From Rachicladosporium sp. CCFEE 5018 (taxonomy: Eukaryota > Ascomycota > Dothideomycetes > Cladosporiales > Cladosporiaceae), in assembly GCA_002077045.2 (NCBI GenBank), contig KZ111145.1:716260-780259 (forward strand): a DNA stretch of 64,000 nt. Direction: 5' to 3'. The position numbers and the translations under genes are program-made. The notes beneath the pieces were generated by a model, which saw only the letters and a program-made list of their open reading frames with translations, did not search any database and was not told where the DNA came from. Every line of letters starts with the position of its first letter. Position 1 is the first letter of the stretch. This document shows positions 10,321 to 20,230 of this stretch, piece after piece.

Positions 10321-13197
10321 CTATGCCTCTGTCAAGCTACGCAACCGCGTGGCTATCCTGCTCAAGGGTATCGTAGCGCCCTTGCTCATCACCGCACTGC
10401 CGTCTACCTCCGCACTGCCTGCCCGACTCCTCTCCAAGATTCCCTCGACCCGCTCAATCACCACATCCAGCAGTCTCGGTCCCGCGTGCTTCAGGTACAG
10501 CCACCTCAGCTCCTCTTGCAAGTCATGCATACCCGATAGTAGCGCCGCAGAATTTCTATCTCGTAGCGCAGCGACAGCGCCAATCACAAATCCGTTCGCG
10601 CGGAGAAAGGTACGCTCGTTGTAGAGTGCACTGGGACGCTTGCTGCCTTCCTGCCCAGCTAGCGGTTCGTAGCCAGCTTCGTTGAAGTACGGCTCCGGCA
10701 CCAGCACAAGTCCGAGGATCGAAACAACGACCTGCAGCAGCGTGCTCTTGCTAGAATTCCAGCCCTCAGTCTTCGCGCCGCTCTCCCAGGTACCGAGGAG
10801 GCTGAGACAGATCTTCCCGGTCTCGTAGAGATTCGGATTGACGCCTCCCGTTCCACCCAAACCACTTTCGCCAGGCCAGGAGTGGAAGTGCGCTTGAGGT
10901 GGGGCGTGCGGGTAGTCTGTAGGGAGGTAGAAATCTATGATGAAGGGTGCGGAGGCGTAGGGCGTGCCGAGGGGTCCGATGAAGAGCACGCGGAAGAGAT
11001 CAAGGCGGGAGTCCCATGAGCGGACGTAGACACCTTGTGGTAGAGCATCGGAGGAGGAGAGGATGCGGTGTTCTTTGCCGATGCGTTTCGTTGTCGCTGG
11101 ATTACTGGAGGACGGCTGGGTGGCGAAGTGGTGGCTGGCTGGAATTGGGGTAGACAGGATGAGGTAGGGCGGCGGTTCGGTGGGTCTAGCTGATCCGTTT
11201 GGTTGGATGTCATGTGCTGTTACGCTATGCACTCCGTTCGATGTACTAATTTCGTGTGACGTCCCGTTGACTGGTACTGCTGGCGGGAGGTCACCTTCTG
11301 GAATGTCGGTGTCGACATCAACGCCTCCTTCATCCGACTCCCAGTCTTCGTTCTCGGCTTCATCGATATCCATGGGATCGCCGTTTTCATCCTGGTACAC
11401 CGCCTCCTCTTCATCAGTCACCTCCTCTGCATCGTCGCCTTCAGAGTCAGTCTCCATGTCCCAGTCAGAGTCCTCTTCATCTGCATCATCTTCGCCACCG
11501 TCGTCCAGCACATCGGTTCCATCGGAGCGAATCACGACATGGACATGTTCTCGTTGCAGTGCAACGTCTCGGACTTCGTCAGAAAGACCAAGGCGAATGA
11601 GAAGCAATCCGTCTAGTTGAGTGTCAACCACCTCGCCCAGCCAACAGACGTCGCTTGGGCCTCGTGACAAATCGCGGTAGACGTCCCCAGAGTCGAGCAG
11701 AACCACATCGCCTCGCCGTACGTTGAGCTCTGCAGCCGCGTCAAGGTCGTACAAGCTCACCTCGGCAGTGTCGCCGGTAGCAGTTGCGACTACGGCCTCA
11801 ATCATCTCTGCCACGTCGCCGTCTTCGGTGATGGTGTCCGGTTGGGTGTAAGCGACGCTAGCATCTGGACACCAACGAATCAAGGCCATTCGCTCGGCTG
11901 CTTTGACGGATTGTATGATGCCAACCCGGTCTGCTCTAGACAGGCCGTCGACCTTGCTCGAAGCCAGTGTGTGCGCAGCTTCGCCGGGCCAAGCGGCATG
12001 CTCGTCGTCGATCGCGGTGTCCGGTATCAGCGCTATTGAGGGCTCTGTAGTGATACTCAGATCTTGCCACTGTATTGAGACTGTCGCAGACACAGATGAT
12101 ACTTCGAAAACATTCATGTCGTAACATAGTGTATCTTGCCGAGGTATGCGCTCGATCTTGCCGACTGTGCTCGCACCGTCGTACTTCACTGCTGCACCAG
12201 CGAGATCGCGGAAGCGCACCCGGAGACCCATGGTGATCTCTATCTCGGAATTTGACACCGTGGGGAGATTCATAGATGCCGCTGGTTTGCGGCTCCGGTC
12301 GTATACTTTGAAGTGCTCCGATTCGAACTCATCGCGTTCCAGGACGTTGGGAGGCTCATGATGCTCAATCGAGCCCACCAGCCGCTCCGAGACCCATCCC
12401 ACTTCGATGCTGACGGGTCTCGAAGAAACGACTGTGCCGACGGGCGGCACATTTGCATTGTACCTGCCGAACTTCCAGACTCCAGTACGTAGATTTGCTT
12501 TCTTCGTCTTCACAACGTCTCCAATGCGAGGCAGTTCAGGAGCTTGACTGAGCAGTTCCACAACTTCCTCGTCGACCTCGACGACGCTGTTGTCGGTGAG
12601 ACGGAGTGACAAGTGGCATGACATGGAAAGAACTTTGCCCAGCCACCCTTTGTAGACGATCATGTCGTCCTCGGCCGGCGACTCTTCGTACTGTAGCTCA
12701 GAGACAGGCACGTCCAGAAGGTGTGGCGGTTGCTTCGACACTCTCACTAGATCTGTGCTATCGTCGAAGGTCGACAGCGACATAAGTGCCTTTCCGTTCG
12801 ACTTCACAGTTGCAGTACCCATAGGTAATAGCGAACACCGGGAGTTAACGTTCATGACCACTCCGCTCTCCGTGGATCCAGGTCCCCTCATCACGACGTC
12901 ACCAACGTAGAGCTGTCGATGAAGGATCTCGAGCTCGTCTTCCCGGATGAGCTCCACCCGATCAGTCCGAACCCAGCGGATCAGAACAGTGCCTTGAGGT
13001 GGAACGCCATCTGTGGAGAACTTCCGCCAGACTACGTAGGAGAATCCTTTCTTCCCGATGGGATCTTCCTCCTGCAGAAAGGGGCCAGGCAGATGCGTGT
13101 CGACATCTTGAACCGTACGCTCAACGGTAGCGATAGAACCAGGCTGTCGGGTCGAACCCTTCTTGGCGACGATGTCCTCGGTGCAGAGCATGGCCAT
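10321..13197 (-). CDS. UBE2O-like E2/E3 hybrid ubiquitin-conjugating enzyme (copy A)
   Basis: A 958-aa intronless protein. The N-terminal two thirds hold beta-rich conserved regions (for example GDVVMRGPGSTESGV, GDVVKTKKANLRTGVW, GDVVLLDSGDVY) like the CR1/CR2 parts of UBE2O. An acidic Asp/Glu stretch follows (DDGGEDDADEEDSDWDMETD and onward). The C-terminal UBC domain contains YVRSWDSRLDLFRVLFIGP, FYLPTDYPHAPPQAHFHSW and NPNLYETGKICLSLLGTW, which places the catalytic Cys at residue 797. In known UBE2O this single polypeptide does both E2 and E3 steps on basic or orphan client proteins; that role here is inferred. Start at MAMLCTEDIV; the second copy starts MVLLCTEDIV at the matching position. 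Confidence 0.93.
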   Translation of the reverse strand: MAMLCTEDIVAKKGSTRQPGSIATVERTVQDVDTHLPGPFLQEEDPIGKKGFSYVVWRKFSTDGVPPQGTVLIRWVRTDRVELIREDELEILHRQLYVGDVVMRGPGSTESGVVMNVNSRCSLLPMGTATVKSNGKALMSLSTFDDSTDLVRVSKQPPHLLDVPVSELQYEESPAEDDMIVYKGWLGKVLSMSCHLSLRLTDNSVVEVDEEVVELLSQAPELPRIGDVVKTKKANLRTGVWKFGRYNANVPPVGTVVSSRPVSIEVGWVSERLVGSIEHHEPPNVLERDEFESEHFKVYDRSRKPAASMNLPTVSNSEIEITMGLRVRFRDLAGAAVKYDGASTVGKIERIPRQDTLCYDMNVFEVSSVSATVSIQWQDLSITTEPSIALIPDTAIDDEHAAWPGEAAHTLASSKVDGLSRADRVGIIQSVKAAERMALIRWCPDASVAYTQPDTITEDGDVAEMIEAVVATATGDTAEVSLYDLDAAAELNVRRGDVVLLDSGDVYRDLSRGPSDVCWLGEVVDTQLDGLLLIRLGLSDEVRDVALQREHVHVVIRSDGTDVLDDGGEDDADEEDSDWDMETDSEGDDAEEVTDEEEAVYQDENGDPMDIDEAENEDWESDEGGVDVDTDIPEGDLPPAVPVNGTSHEISTSNGVHSVTAHDIQPNGSARPTEPPPYLILSTPIPASHHFATQPSSSNPATTKRIGKEHRILSSSDALPQGVYVRSWDSRLDLFRVLFIGPLGTPYASAPFIIDFYLPTDYPHAPPQAHFHSWPGESGLGGTGGVNPNLYETGKICLSLLGTWESGAKTEGWNSSKSTLLQVVVSILGLVLVPEPYFNEAGYEPLAGQEGSKRPSALYNERTFLRANGFVIGAVAALRDRNSAALLSGMHDLQEELRWLYLKHAGPRLLDVVIERVEGILERSRAGSAEVDGSAVMSKGATIPLSRIATRLRSLTEA

Positions 13198-13399
13198 GCT
13201 GTCAAGCTTAAGATGACCGGAGCGATAAAGACTGTCGTCAGATGAACAACGTGAAAGGATGTGATTGTGACCTGAGGTTGAGGCAACAAGTCGCTAGTGA
13301 CCGGATTCGTTGTGGTACCGTAGAGGAGCGGTTTTCACTATTTGATCGTGGATGGTGGAAACGTAGGGATCGGCGTAACCATGGTGGGTCCTGTCAGAG

Positions 13400-13630
13400 A
13401 TGACAATCTTCAATGTATTGAATGTGGAAGGGAAGATGCCACTCAGAAGGAAAAGCGCCCAGAAAATATGCTGTTGGGCAGTGTATAGGGCAGCAGGTGG
13501 TAAAATGTTCGAGTTGCCGGCAACTGTTCCTAGCGTTTTGATTGGCTGGAGCAACGTTGCTATGCTCGATAGTGGAGACTTAATGAACGAGACGAAAGAC
13601 ATCCAACCCTTTACACCCTCATCAAGGTAA
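13400..13630 (+). CDS. Small conserved open frame, doubtful
   Basis: A 76-codon frame between the UBE2O-like gene and the SDR. The same frame is open in copy B at 24072-24269 and keeps FNVLNVEGKMPLRRKSAQ-like and ICCWAVYRAAG-like stretches with scattered substitutions. The opposite strand is also open in copy A but carries a stop in copy B, which favours the plus frame. No motif is recognised; it could be a leader or spurious. Confidence 0.25.
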   Translation: MTIFNVLNVEGKMPLRRKSAQKICCWAVYRAAGGKMFELPATVPSVLIGWSNVAMLDSGDLMNETKDIQPFTPSSR

Positions 13631-13928
13631 GCAGATTGAGCAACTTGGAGCAAGCATTGATATCAAGACCTGGTGCTCTGAAATTCAATTCGGATCATAC
13701 TGACGATACTCATTCACTTGGGTCTCCGGCTCGGCGGAGAGCCCAAGGACATCTCCTTCACATCCGACTCCAGCACGAAGATTAGGCCCCTCGATATCCT
13801 GGTTACCTGAGAGTACCTTGATAGCAGACACCTGCTGACAGCTCTTTAATTGTCGAATTTGGCAGGGGAAACTCTGACGTTCGAGCACCTCGAGCAGCCT
13901 CTCCCCCTCTCGGTGGAGATCGTCTGGC

Positions 13929-15082
13929 ATGGCATCTGCTACTAATACAGGGAAGGGCAAGCCTCTCTATACCCAAATAACGCTCGACCTCCTACTGGTA
14001 GTCCTCAGCAAGACCCTCTTCCACCCTTTCATCGCCTGGCTGATTCCCTTGACCCTTCGCTCCCTCTCCCTTCCACCCACCCACCCACGGATGATCACAG
14101 CATATATCTACGCCATCTGCGTCACACTCTTCGCAGTCCTTGCCAGAATCGATGCCAGATTGGCATGGGGATCGCCACGGGAGATGGACTGGGATCGAGA
14201 ATGTGTTGTGATCACTGGCGGCTCCGGAGGATTGGGTAGGGTGATTGTGGAGATGTTCGCAAGGAAAGGTGTCAGCATCGCAGTGCTCGATGTTGTACCT
14301 CCAAGGGCAGTTCAAGGAGAGGAATGGGAGAATGTGCACTTCTACCACTGTGATGTGGGCAATATCGAAGCTGTGCAGAAGGTGGCGAAACAGATGGACG
14401 CAGATGTACGTAGATCACTCCACCTCCGCTCAGTAAGGCGCCGGCTCATCTCACTCATCACCTCTAGTCCCTCCACCCCACTATTCTGCTCAACCTCGCA
14501 GCAACCCTTCACCCGTCGCCGCTCCTCTCTCTCCCCGCCTCCCTCATCACCTCGTCCCTAACCACAAACCTTGCTTCCTCATTCAACACCATCCACACGT
14601 TCCTCCCGCACCTTCTCTCCTCTCCAACAGGTGGCACGATTGTAACCCTCTCCTCCGTCCTGGGTAAACTCGGCGCCGCGAATCTCGCAACCTACACAGC
14701 CGCTAAAGCCGGCCAGATCGCATTGCATAACTCCGTGCGGGCTGAGCTAGCCCTCTCCTCTGCGCCTGCAGGATCGGATAGGATCAGGATGATTCTAGTG
14801 ACGCCAGGTCAACTAGCTACGCCTTTGTTCGACGGGATTGAGACACCCAACAATTTCCTAGGACCAGTGGTTGAGCCCGTAGAGTTGGCGAAGGTTGTTG
14901 TGCAGAGGATCTGCGAAGGGAGGAGCGGGGAGATCAGTTTGCCGGTATATGCCAGCATGATTGGATGGCTGGGCGTGCTGCCGTGGAGCCTACAGAGATT
15001 GGCAAGGTGGGCCGCAGGGGTTGATGGGGCGATGGAAGGAGTGGTGCAGAGACGTGCGAGGGAGAGGGCGAGGGGGCAGTAA
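13929..15082 (+). CDS. Membrane-anchored short-chain dehydrogenase/reductase (copy A)
   Basis: Classical SDR resembling the SDR16C/17-beta-HSD11-type enzymes that oxidise or reduce retinoid, steroid or lipid alcohols using NAD(P). A hydrophobic N-terminus (residues about 18-75) should anchor it to ER or lipid-droplet membranes. The Rossmann motif is TGGSGGLG, a CDVGN segment follows, the catalytic Ser lies in TLSSVLGKLG and the catalytic Tyr/Lys in YTAAK. A 62-nt intron, 14406-14467, has donor GTACGT and acceptor CTAG. Splicing joins codon 159 in phase 0 to a 204-codon exon and gives 363 aa. Copy B at 24591-25734 has identical exon lengths (477 and 615 nt). Substrate unknown. Confidence 0.9.
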
Positions 15083-15132
15083 GATGCCTGGGAAAAGGGC
15101 TTGAGGAAGACTTTGATGATGCGCATGCATTG

Positions 15133-15585
15133 CTACCACTTAGACCTAAGATTATGATCACTTCTTACGAGCGGCCCACAAGGCTCCATCGATCCCTCCG
15201 CCTTCTTTTCCTCCATCTCTCTAATCTCCTCTCTATGCTACTCATAGGACTCCTCCTCCGCCCTTATCTCGTCTTCCGTCAATGGCGGTGGCAAACCCCT
15301 TCATCCGGCTTCCACGATCTCTCTACCGGTACCTTGGTGCCGTCCAAGCCGCGGAAATTGTCTTCGGCAACCTGTCTCCCGCAGCATGATCGAACGGTCT
15401 TCAGTCTAGGAGGGCTTTGATCAGACGGGGTTCAAGGCCAACCTGCGGTCGGCTGCAAGAAAGCGAAAGGCGCCGTCGGAGCCTAGGGCGAAGACGTCCA
15501 TGGGATCGACGGGACGATTTGCGAAGATGCGAAAGAGCTGCGTCTGGGCTTCAGGGCAAGGCTCGTTGGCTTGCTGGTTCAAGGC
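15133..15585 (-). pseudogene. Decayed GSDGVFRS-family copy (A)
   Basis: The minus strand keeps recognisable family pieces in shifting frames: PMDVFALGSDGAFRFLAADR, then an in-frame TGA, then FRGLDGTKVPV in another frame, then MEEKKAEGSMEPCGPLVRSD near the stop at 15133-15135. At least one frameshift and several stops separate the pieces. The equivalent locus in copy B (25780) is also broken, in other places. It sits just downstream of the SDR in opposite orientation. Confidence 0.75.
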
Positions 15586-16538
15586 GCTGGTGCTCGACAA
15601 CTAATCGGATATCTTTGCCACGAGAGAGTGTGACTAGCGAGAGACAGCCAGCGAGCTTGACAAGTCTTAAGATCTGGATGTAAGGCGAGGTGAGAGAAGT
15701 CACATCACTCGCAACCATCTGTGCCGCTGATCTGCAGGCGATCTGTGCAGCCACATCTTGGAAATGTCTCATGGTGACTCATGGTAAGTGAGGCGTGCAT
15801 TCGACCGGCGACTATCAGCGATACGCCAGCAACCGTATGGTGAAGTGGGCGCCGAAGCGCGTGAACCGCTTCATCTTTGTCCCTACACATCTAAGGGTAT
15901 GGAAGATAGTGACCATCCCCCCAGTCGATATGCGGATTGGCGGAATGTTACTCCGGCCTACCTCCTACTTATCAGGTGTGACCGTGATTTCTGTTTTGGG
16001 TTCTGCCGGAGGCTGATGTTCCGCAGGATTCTCTGCGAGGCACATTATTGGGTCTGACCAGCGTGATAGACTCCGGCTTGCTCGCTCTTGTCGCTGCACG
16101 GGAAGACTTTCGACATACCCAAAATGGTAATCCGGCTCCATCCTGTCCGCGCTTGAGTAGGGCAGAGCCTCTCTACAAGCCTCTCTACACGGGCCCGAGT
16201 CTGTTGGTGGTGTAGGAATTGCCAATCATAGATCTCGCGTTGCCGCCTGCGTAGTGGTGGGCTCAATTATCGGTATGTACGATTGGACGTGAATGCCTCT
16301 TTCTGGCTGTTGCCTACGCCTGCGGTACACATTCGTAGCATCAGGCTGAGCGATATCCAATTGACGTCGTAGAGCAAAACAAGGCAAACGAAGGCGTCAC
16401 GGCGCAACATGGTAGCTGCTGTTACACAGAGTCTAGCAGAACAGATAAACTGGCAGCGTTGCCCTCCGTTTCGCGCAAAGGCGAGTCATTCGCTAATCAT
16501 TCTTTCTATCTCTATCTACCTCTACTTTTGTACCGAAC
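15586..16538. other. Intergenic, no gene recognised
   Basis: Short open frames only. The last 300 bases align loosely with 26400-26690 of copy B and probably hold the promoter of the Cys/His-repeat gene, with a pyrimidine-rich stretch (tctttctatctctatctacc) just before the ATG. Confidence 0.45.
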
Positions 16539-16998
16539 ATGACGATCTGTGGTTGGGACGGTTGTCGGGCCGCCCCTTGTGCTAACAGCGGTTACTGTAA
16601 TCGACGTAGGTGCCCCGGTCCTTGCACCTGATTTCGCGAGATCCTCATCCCGATGTCTAGATAAATGCAGCGCGAATAATTGCAGGAACCGGAAAGTATT
16701 CTTCCGCGGTATAGGTCTTGCAGAATCGTGCGGTTTGCGTAAGTTCTCGAAGCCCACATACCGCTAGAACGCTACTAATCCGTGAACTATCTCAGACAGA
16801 TGTGAATGGCGCGGATGTCGCTACCAGAAGACCCTCTACAGGAATGAAGAAGGTCGAGTTATGTACGCACGCTACTGCGGTAATAGTAAGTCCGGAGGAA
16901 AGCCCCACACGTAATGCGGTCGTACTGATAAGATCGCAATAGATCACGGCCGTTACTACGACGATGACGGTGGAAGCGATTGTTGTGTAGTACAATGA
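16539..16998 (+). CDS. Small triple C-x4-C-xn-C-x2-3-H repeat protein with C-terminal CaaX box (copy A)
   Basis: Four exons, 16539-16605, 16661-16738, 16796-16885 and 16943-16998, give 96 aa. All introns (16606-16660, 16739-16795, 16886-16942) are GT-AG with donors GTAGGT, GTAAGT and GTAAGT. The protein has three modules: C4-x4-C9-x10-C20-x2-H23, C25-x4-C30-x15-C46-x2-H49 and C51-x4-C56-x19-C76-x3-H80. Each looks like a small C2CH zinc site. A short acidic-Gly linker (DDDGGSD) leads to CCVVQ at the stop; CVVQ fits a farnesylation CaaX box and the Cys before it could be palmitoylated. Introns 1 and 2 interrupt the module His codon after its first base; intron 3 lies just before the last His. 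Copy B (26696-27149) keeps every Cys, His, intron phase and the CCVVQ end while other residues vary. No signal peptide is seen. Zinc binding and membrane anchoring are inference; similar spacing occurs in oomycete WRKY19-like repeats. Confidence 0.72.
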
Positions 16999-17669
16999 AG
17001 ACATAGTCAAGCTTGGAGTTCTAGAGGCTCCTTGGTCTTAGGGGTGCCTTAGCAGCAATATGTTAATGTATGGAACGCCTGCCGACTTAGCTCTGTCGGC
17101 GAGTGTCCGCAATATCGTCTCGGTCGTTGCTGTTTTGGCTCCGGGCAGGAGTTGACCATTCGTAAGCTTCGTAATTTACTGCCCACACTCTTCAGGTCCC
17201 TAACGCACACTGCGCTAGCGCAGAGCATCGTGATAACCCTGGTCCCCGCCTTCACCGCTACGACTTGAATCGACTGCGCTGTCCTAGCTGAGAGGGAGCA
17301 GAGATGCATGAGCCATTGTTAGCGACTCCACCAGAATGGTCGATACAGTAAATGGCTGGATCGCCGTGACCAGCAGCAGGGTCAGGTACACCCTGCACCA
17401 AATGCTTCTCCGCCTTCGAGCGGGTGGACGTGATAAAGATCTGCTGCGCCATTGCAGGCATGGGCAGCTTGATAGGCGGTTGCCGTTCTTGCTGTGTATT
17501 ATCGCCATGCTGGCAATCATTGAGCGCTATGTGACGGTGCGATTGCGGCTAGTCCTCGCCGCGAGAAAAGAAAACTCGTAACGTCGTATGTATGAGTGAA
17601 TGTGCAGAAGATGCAAATGCTTTACCCACCTTCTCCGTCCCCTCCCTTCCCTTCCCTTCCCACATCTCA
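16999..17669. other. Intergenic, between Cys/His-repeat gene and PDK1
   Basis: No supported gene. Copy B carries about 1 kb of extra sequence in the equivalent interval (about 27540-28620), including the intact GSDGVFRS gene at 28004. Confidence 0.45.
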
Positions 17670-18465
17670 TCAAAACACAGCCGCCAGCCCACTCCGACTA
17701 CTCCTCTTACTGAATCGCTTCTTCGTCCCGCCTCCCTCATCATCTACTCCGATTGCTCCGCCACCTCGATCCTTCCTCAGCATGCCCCTAGTCTGGCTGA
17801 TCATCGGCGGTACGGCATCGCCGCCGAGCGAGTCCGCGGGGCTGTCTTCGAGTAGGCTGGAGCCGCCGGAGACAGAGGATTTGGCGGCGGCGATCTCGCG
17901 CGCGGACTCGAGCGCTTCGATCCATTCTTGCGTGCTAAACTTTGAGCCTGCTGGGTCTGAGGTCGTGGCGCGGGGGTCTTCGAACGTGATGTGTTTGTCG
18001 CGCTAATGCGGAAGTCAGCACATAAAGTCATGGTTTAGTACTGTCGATCACATGGAAAGGTCAACTCACAGTATCGACACACCAAGCCGTCAGTCCTTGC
18101 GGGTTAGTAAAGCTCCTGAACGAACATCCTGTAGCATGCAGACTGAAGTCCATCTTCGCTTTCTTCTCCTTACCGCCTGCCGCTGCCATGATCACTCTGG
18201 CACTGGATGTGATGAGGACAAGTCGTTCTCGCTTCTTGCTGGCATTGCCACTGAAGAAGCGTGAAAACTTCGGCTTCTCGGAAGGCGTCCCGGCATCGGC
18301 GGTAGTAGCCGGAGTGGATGTATTGACAATGAGATTGCCAAGCTTGAGAATGCGTTCGTTCGGATGAGTGAGCACTGGCAACCATTCGATGTCGAGCTGA
18401 CTTGGCGGCGGAAGCTCGGTGATGTTACGCAGATGTCGTGCACCAGGCAGGGCTGAGGAAGGTGA
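17670..18465 (-). CDS. PDK1-type kinase, C-terminal part (contig 1, cut by gap)
   Basis: Minus-strand C-terminal region of the kinase whose catalytic domain is at 29806-31988. It runs into the N gap at 18466. Visible pieces are LPGARHLRNITELPPPSQLD, a PH-like segment (KRERLVLITSSARVIMAAAG, KMDFSLHATG, LTAWCVDT) and, after a 67-nt intron at 18003-18069, RDKHITFEDP and FSTQEWIEALESAREIAAA, the C-terminal PH helix. The stop is at 17670-17672. The PH domain of PDK1 relatives binds phosphoinositides in animals; fungal homologs have a degenerate one. Confidence 0.85.
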
Positions 18466-18565
18466 NNNNNNNNNNNNNNNNNNNNNNNNNNNNNNNNNNN
18501 NNNNNNNNNNNNNNNNNNNNNNNNNNNNNNNNNNNNNNNNNNNNNNNNNNNNNNNNNNNNNNNNN
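18466..18565. other. Assembly gap, 100 N
   Basis: Exactly 100 N, a conventional unknown-size gap. The left flank is PDK1 and the right flank is kinesin tail, which are about 12 kb apart in copy A, so the sequence steps back to an earlier locus across the gap. Confidence 0.98.
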
Positions 18566-19501
18566 GTCGAGACACAAGGCTTCATCCGCCAAGCTGAGCT
18601 CGCGCCAACGAATGGGCACAGCGAAGCCGGCGCCCTGCCAGCCGACGCAGACTCCTCCGACCTCTCCCGTCTGCTCGCCCGACAACAAGAAGAGAACACC
18701 CGTCTCCGCAACGACCTCGAAGCCCTGCGCAAATCCTCGCTCTCGCCAGCGCCCAACGGCGCAACCCACTCCAAGCAACTAGCAGACTTCGACACGATCA
18801 AGAAGTCCCTTATGCGCGATTTGCAGAACCGGTGCGAACGTGTCGTCGAGCTGGAGATCTCGCTGGATTCGACGAGGGAACAGTACAACAGCATATTGCG
18901 GAGCTCGAACAGCAAGCAGCAGCAAAAGAAACTCGCATTCCTGGAGCGGAATCTGGAACAATTGACGCTAGTGCAGCGCCAGCTAGTCGAGCAGAACACG
19001 ACGCTCAAGAAGGAAGTCGCTATCGCCGAGCGAAAATTGGTGGCGAGAGGCGAGCGGATCCGTGGCCTCGAAGGGCTCGTCGCAGAATCGCAAGAAAAGC
19101 TCATGTTGGCGAATCACAAGTTCGTTCCCCAAGCCCACCATCCTCCCTCCCCTTGTACCCGTGCTAACGCAATCCCTAGGTTCGAACAACAACTCCTCGC
19201 CGTCAAAGACCGCCTCGAAGCCGCCAAGCAGGGCAGCACGCGCGGACTCCCTGGCTCAAATTCCCTCGCCTTCAGCACCAACGGTAATCTCAACAACGCT
19301 TCGCAATTCGGGAGCAATCCTTTCGGCCGCATTGCGAAGCCGCTCCGTGGTGGTGGGCAAGGTGGCGATGGAGGCGGGAGTGGAATGGTGCCTACATTCG
19401 CTGGCCTGGCGGCTGCGAGAGGGCAGGGTGGTGTGCAAGGGAATGGGGAGGGAGAGGGAGGAGGGAAGAGGGGGAGCTGGTTCTTTAATCAGAGGACGTG
19501 A
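18566..19501 (+). CDS. Kinesin-1 heavy chain, tail (copy B, 5' truncated by gap)
   Basis: Begins at VETQGFIRQAELAP, matching 6154 in copy A, and runs in frame to the KRGSWFFNQRT end. The tail intron is conserved at 19120-19179 (60 nt, donor GTTCGT, branch GCTAAC, acceptor CTAG). The motor domain is missing only because the contig starts here; this is not evidence of a biological truncation. Confidence 0.9.
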   Translation, partial: VETQGFIRQAELAPTNGHSEAGALPADADSSDLSRLLARQQEENTRLRNDLEALRKSSLSPAPNGATHSKQLADFDTIKKSLMRDLQNRCERVVELEISLDSTREQYNSILRSSNSKQQQKKLAFLERNLEQLTLVQRQLVEQNTTLKKEVAIAERKLVARGERIRGLEGLVAESQEKLMLANHKFVPQAHHPPSPCTRANAIPRFEQQLLAVKDRLEAAKQGSTRGLPGSNSLAFSTNGNLNNASQFGSNPFGRIAKPLRGGGQGGDGGGSGMVPTFAGLAAARGQGGVQGNGEGEGGGKRGSWFFNQRT

Positions 19502-20230
19502 GATCGGGAACGACTAAGCGGGATGTGAGGATGAGACTAGAAGCGTGGAATGCCAGAGGGGAGGGGCTAGTGCTTTTGTATACCCGGTCGCGTTTTGCAT
19601 GAGTGGATGGGCGGTGTACACAGCTTGCTGGTATGAGGCGCATGGGGCAAAGATAGATCGCTCATGATACTATTCGACGAGATCCGGTGAATGGACATGT
19701 TTTGGGCTTTGTAGGCTGCGCTCTGTACACCATATCTGCCATACTTCGGTCAAGCTGCGCATGCCGTGCAACGATTCTGCCATCGGGACCGTGGCGCCTT
19801 TGCTCAATCGGCGCCTTTCTGCCTTGCGAGATCTGGGACTGCAGTCGGGGAAGTAGAACCGCGCTTCGAGCTTGACGATTCAGCCGTAAGCGAGCCGTAC
19901 GTGCAGCGGCAGAGGCCTTCCCCTCGCTTGATTCGATATCGGCGGCTAATGAGCAGTCGATCACAGGCTCCGTCTGATCCGATGTAAGGGTGTCGTGTGG
20001 AGGGCTGCTTCCCCGGTACCAAGTCTGTAGGCAAGCGCGGTGTTCCTGGCAGGTGCATTCTTCGATGCAGTGGATGACTCACTGGTTGAGTGTAAGAAGG
20101 GTGGTGGGAGAGCGCATTGCATGAGGTGCGCTTGCGGAAGACAAGGTCCTTCTTCTTATCTGCTCTGACTTGTAGTTCTGCGCTATTCGACGCAGTTGAT
20201 GGCTATTGCTCTCGTACCTGTTGCCTGAAA
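19502..20230. other. Intergenic, no gene recognised
   Basis: Shorter than the equivalent copy A interval because the 1.7 kb insertion with the broken secreted gene is missing. No supported gene. Confidence 0.45.

Larger units (their letters stand above)
6154..18465. repeat. Block 1, copy A (kinesin tail to PDK1 tail)
   Basis: Same gene order and orientation as 18566-29705. Exon lengths of the GSDGVFRS gene, UBE2O-like gene and SDR are identical in both copies. Differences are mostly synonymous in genes, with larger indels between genes. It ends exactly at the 18466-18565 gap. Confidence 0.9.

Noticed and set aside
11180..11620. Ser-rich plus-strand frame opposite the UBE2O-like acidic stretch
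   Set aside because: Mirror image of Asp/Glu codons; seen in both copies only because the real gene is conserved.
17049..17309. Minus-strand frame downstream of the Cys/His-repeat gene
   Set aside because: The equivalent frame in copy B has an early stop, so there is no sign of coding constraint.
18419..19501. Open frames running through the N gaps (also at 29544-31988 and 47734-51228)
   Set aside because: They exist only because N was translated as unknown residues; each joins unrelated genes or two copies of one gene.
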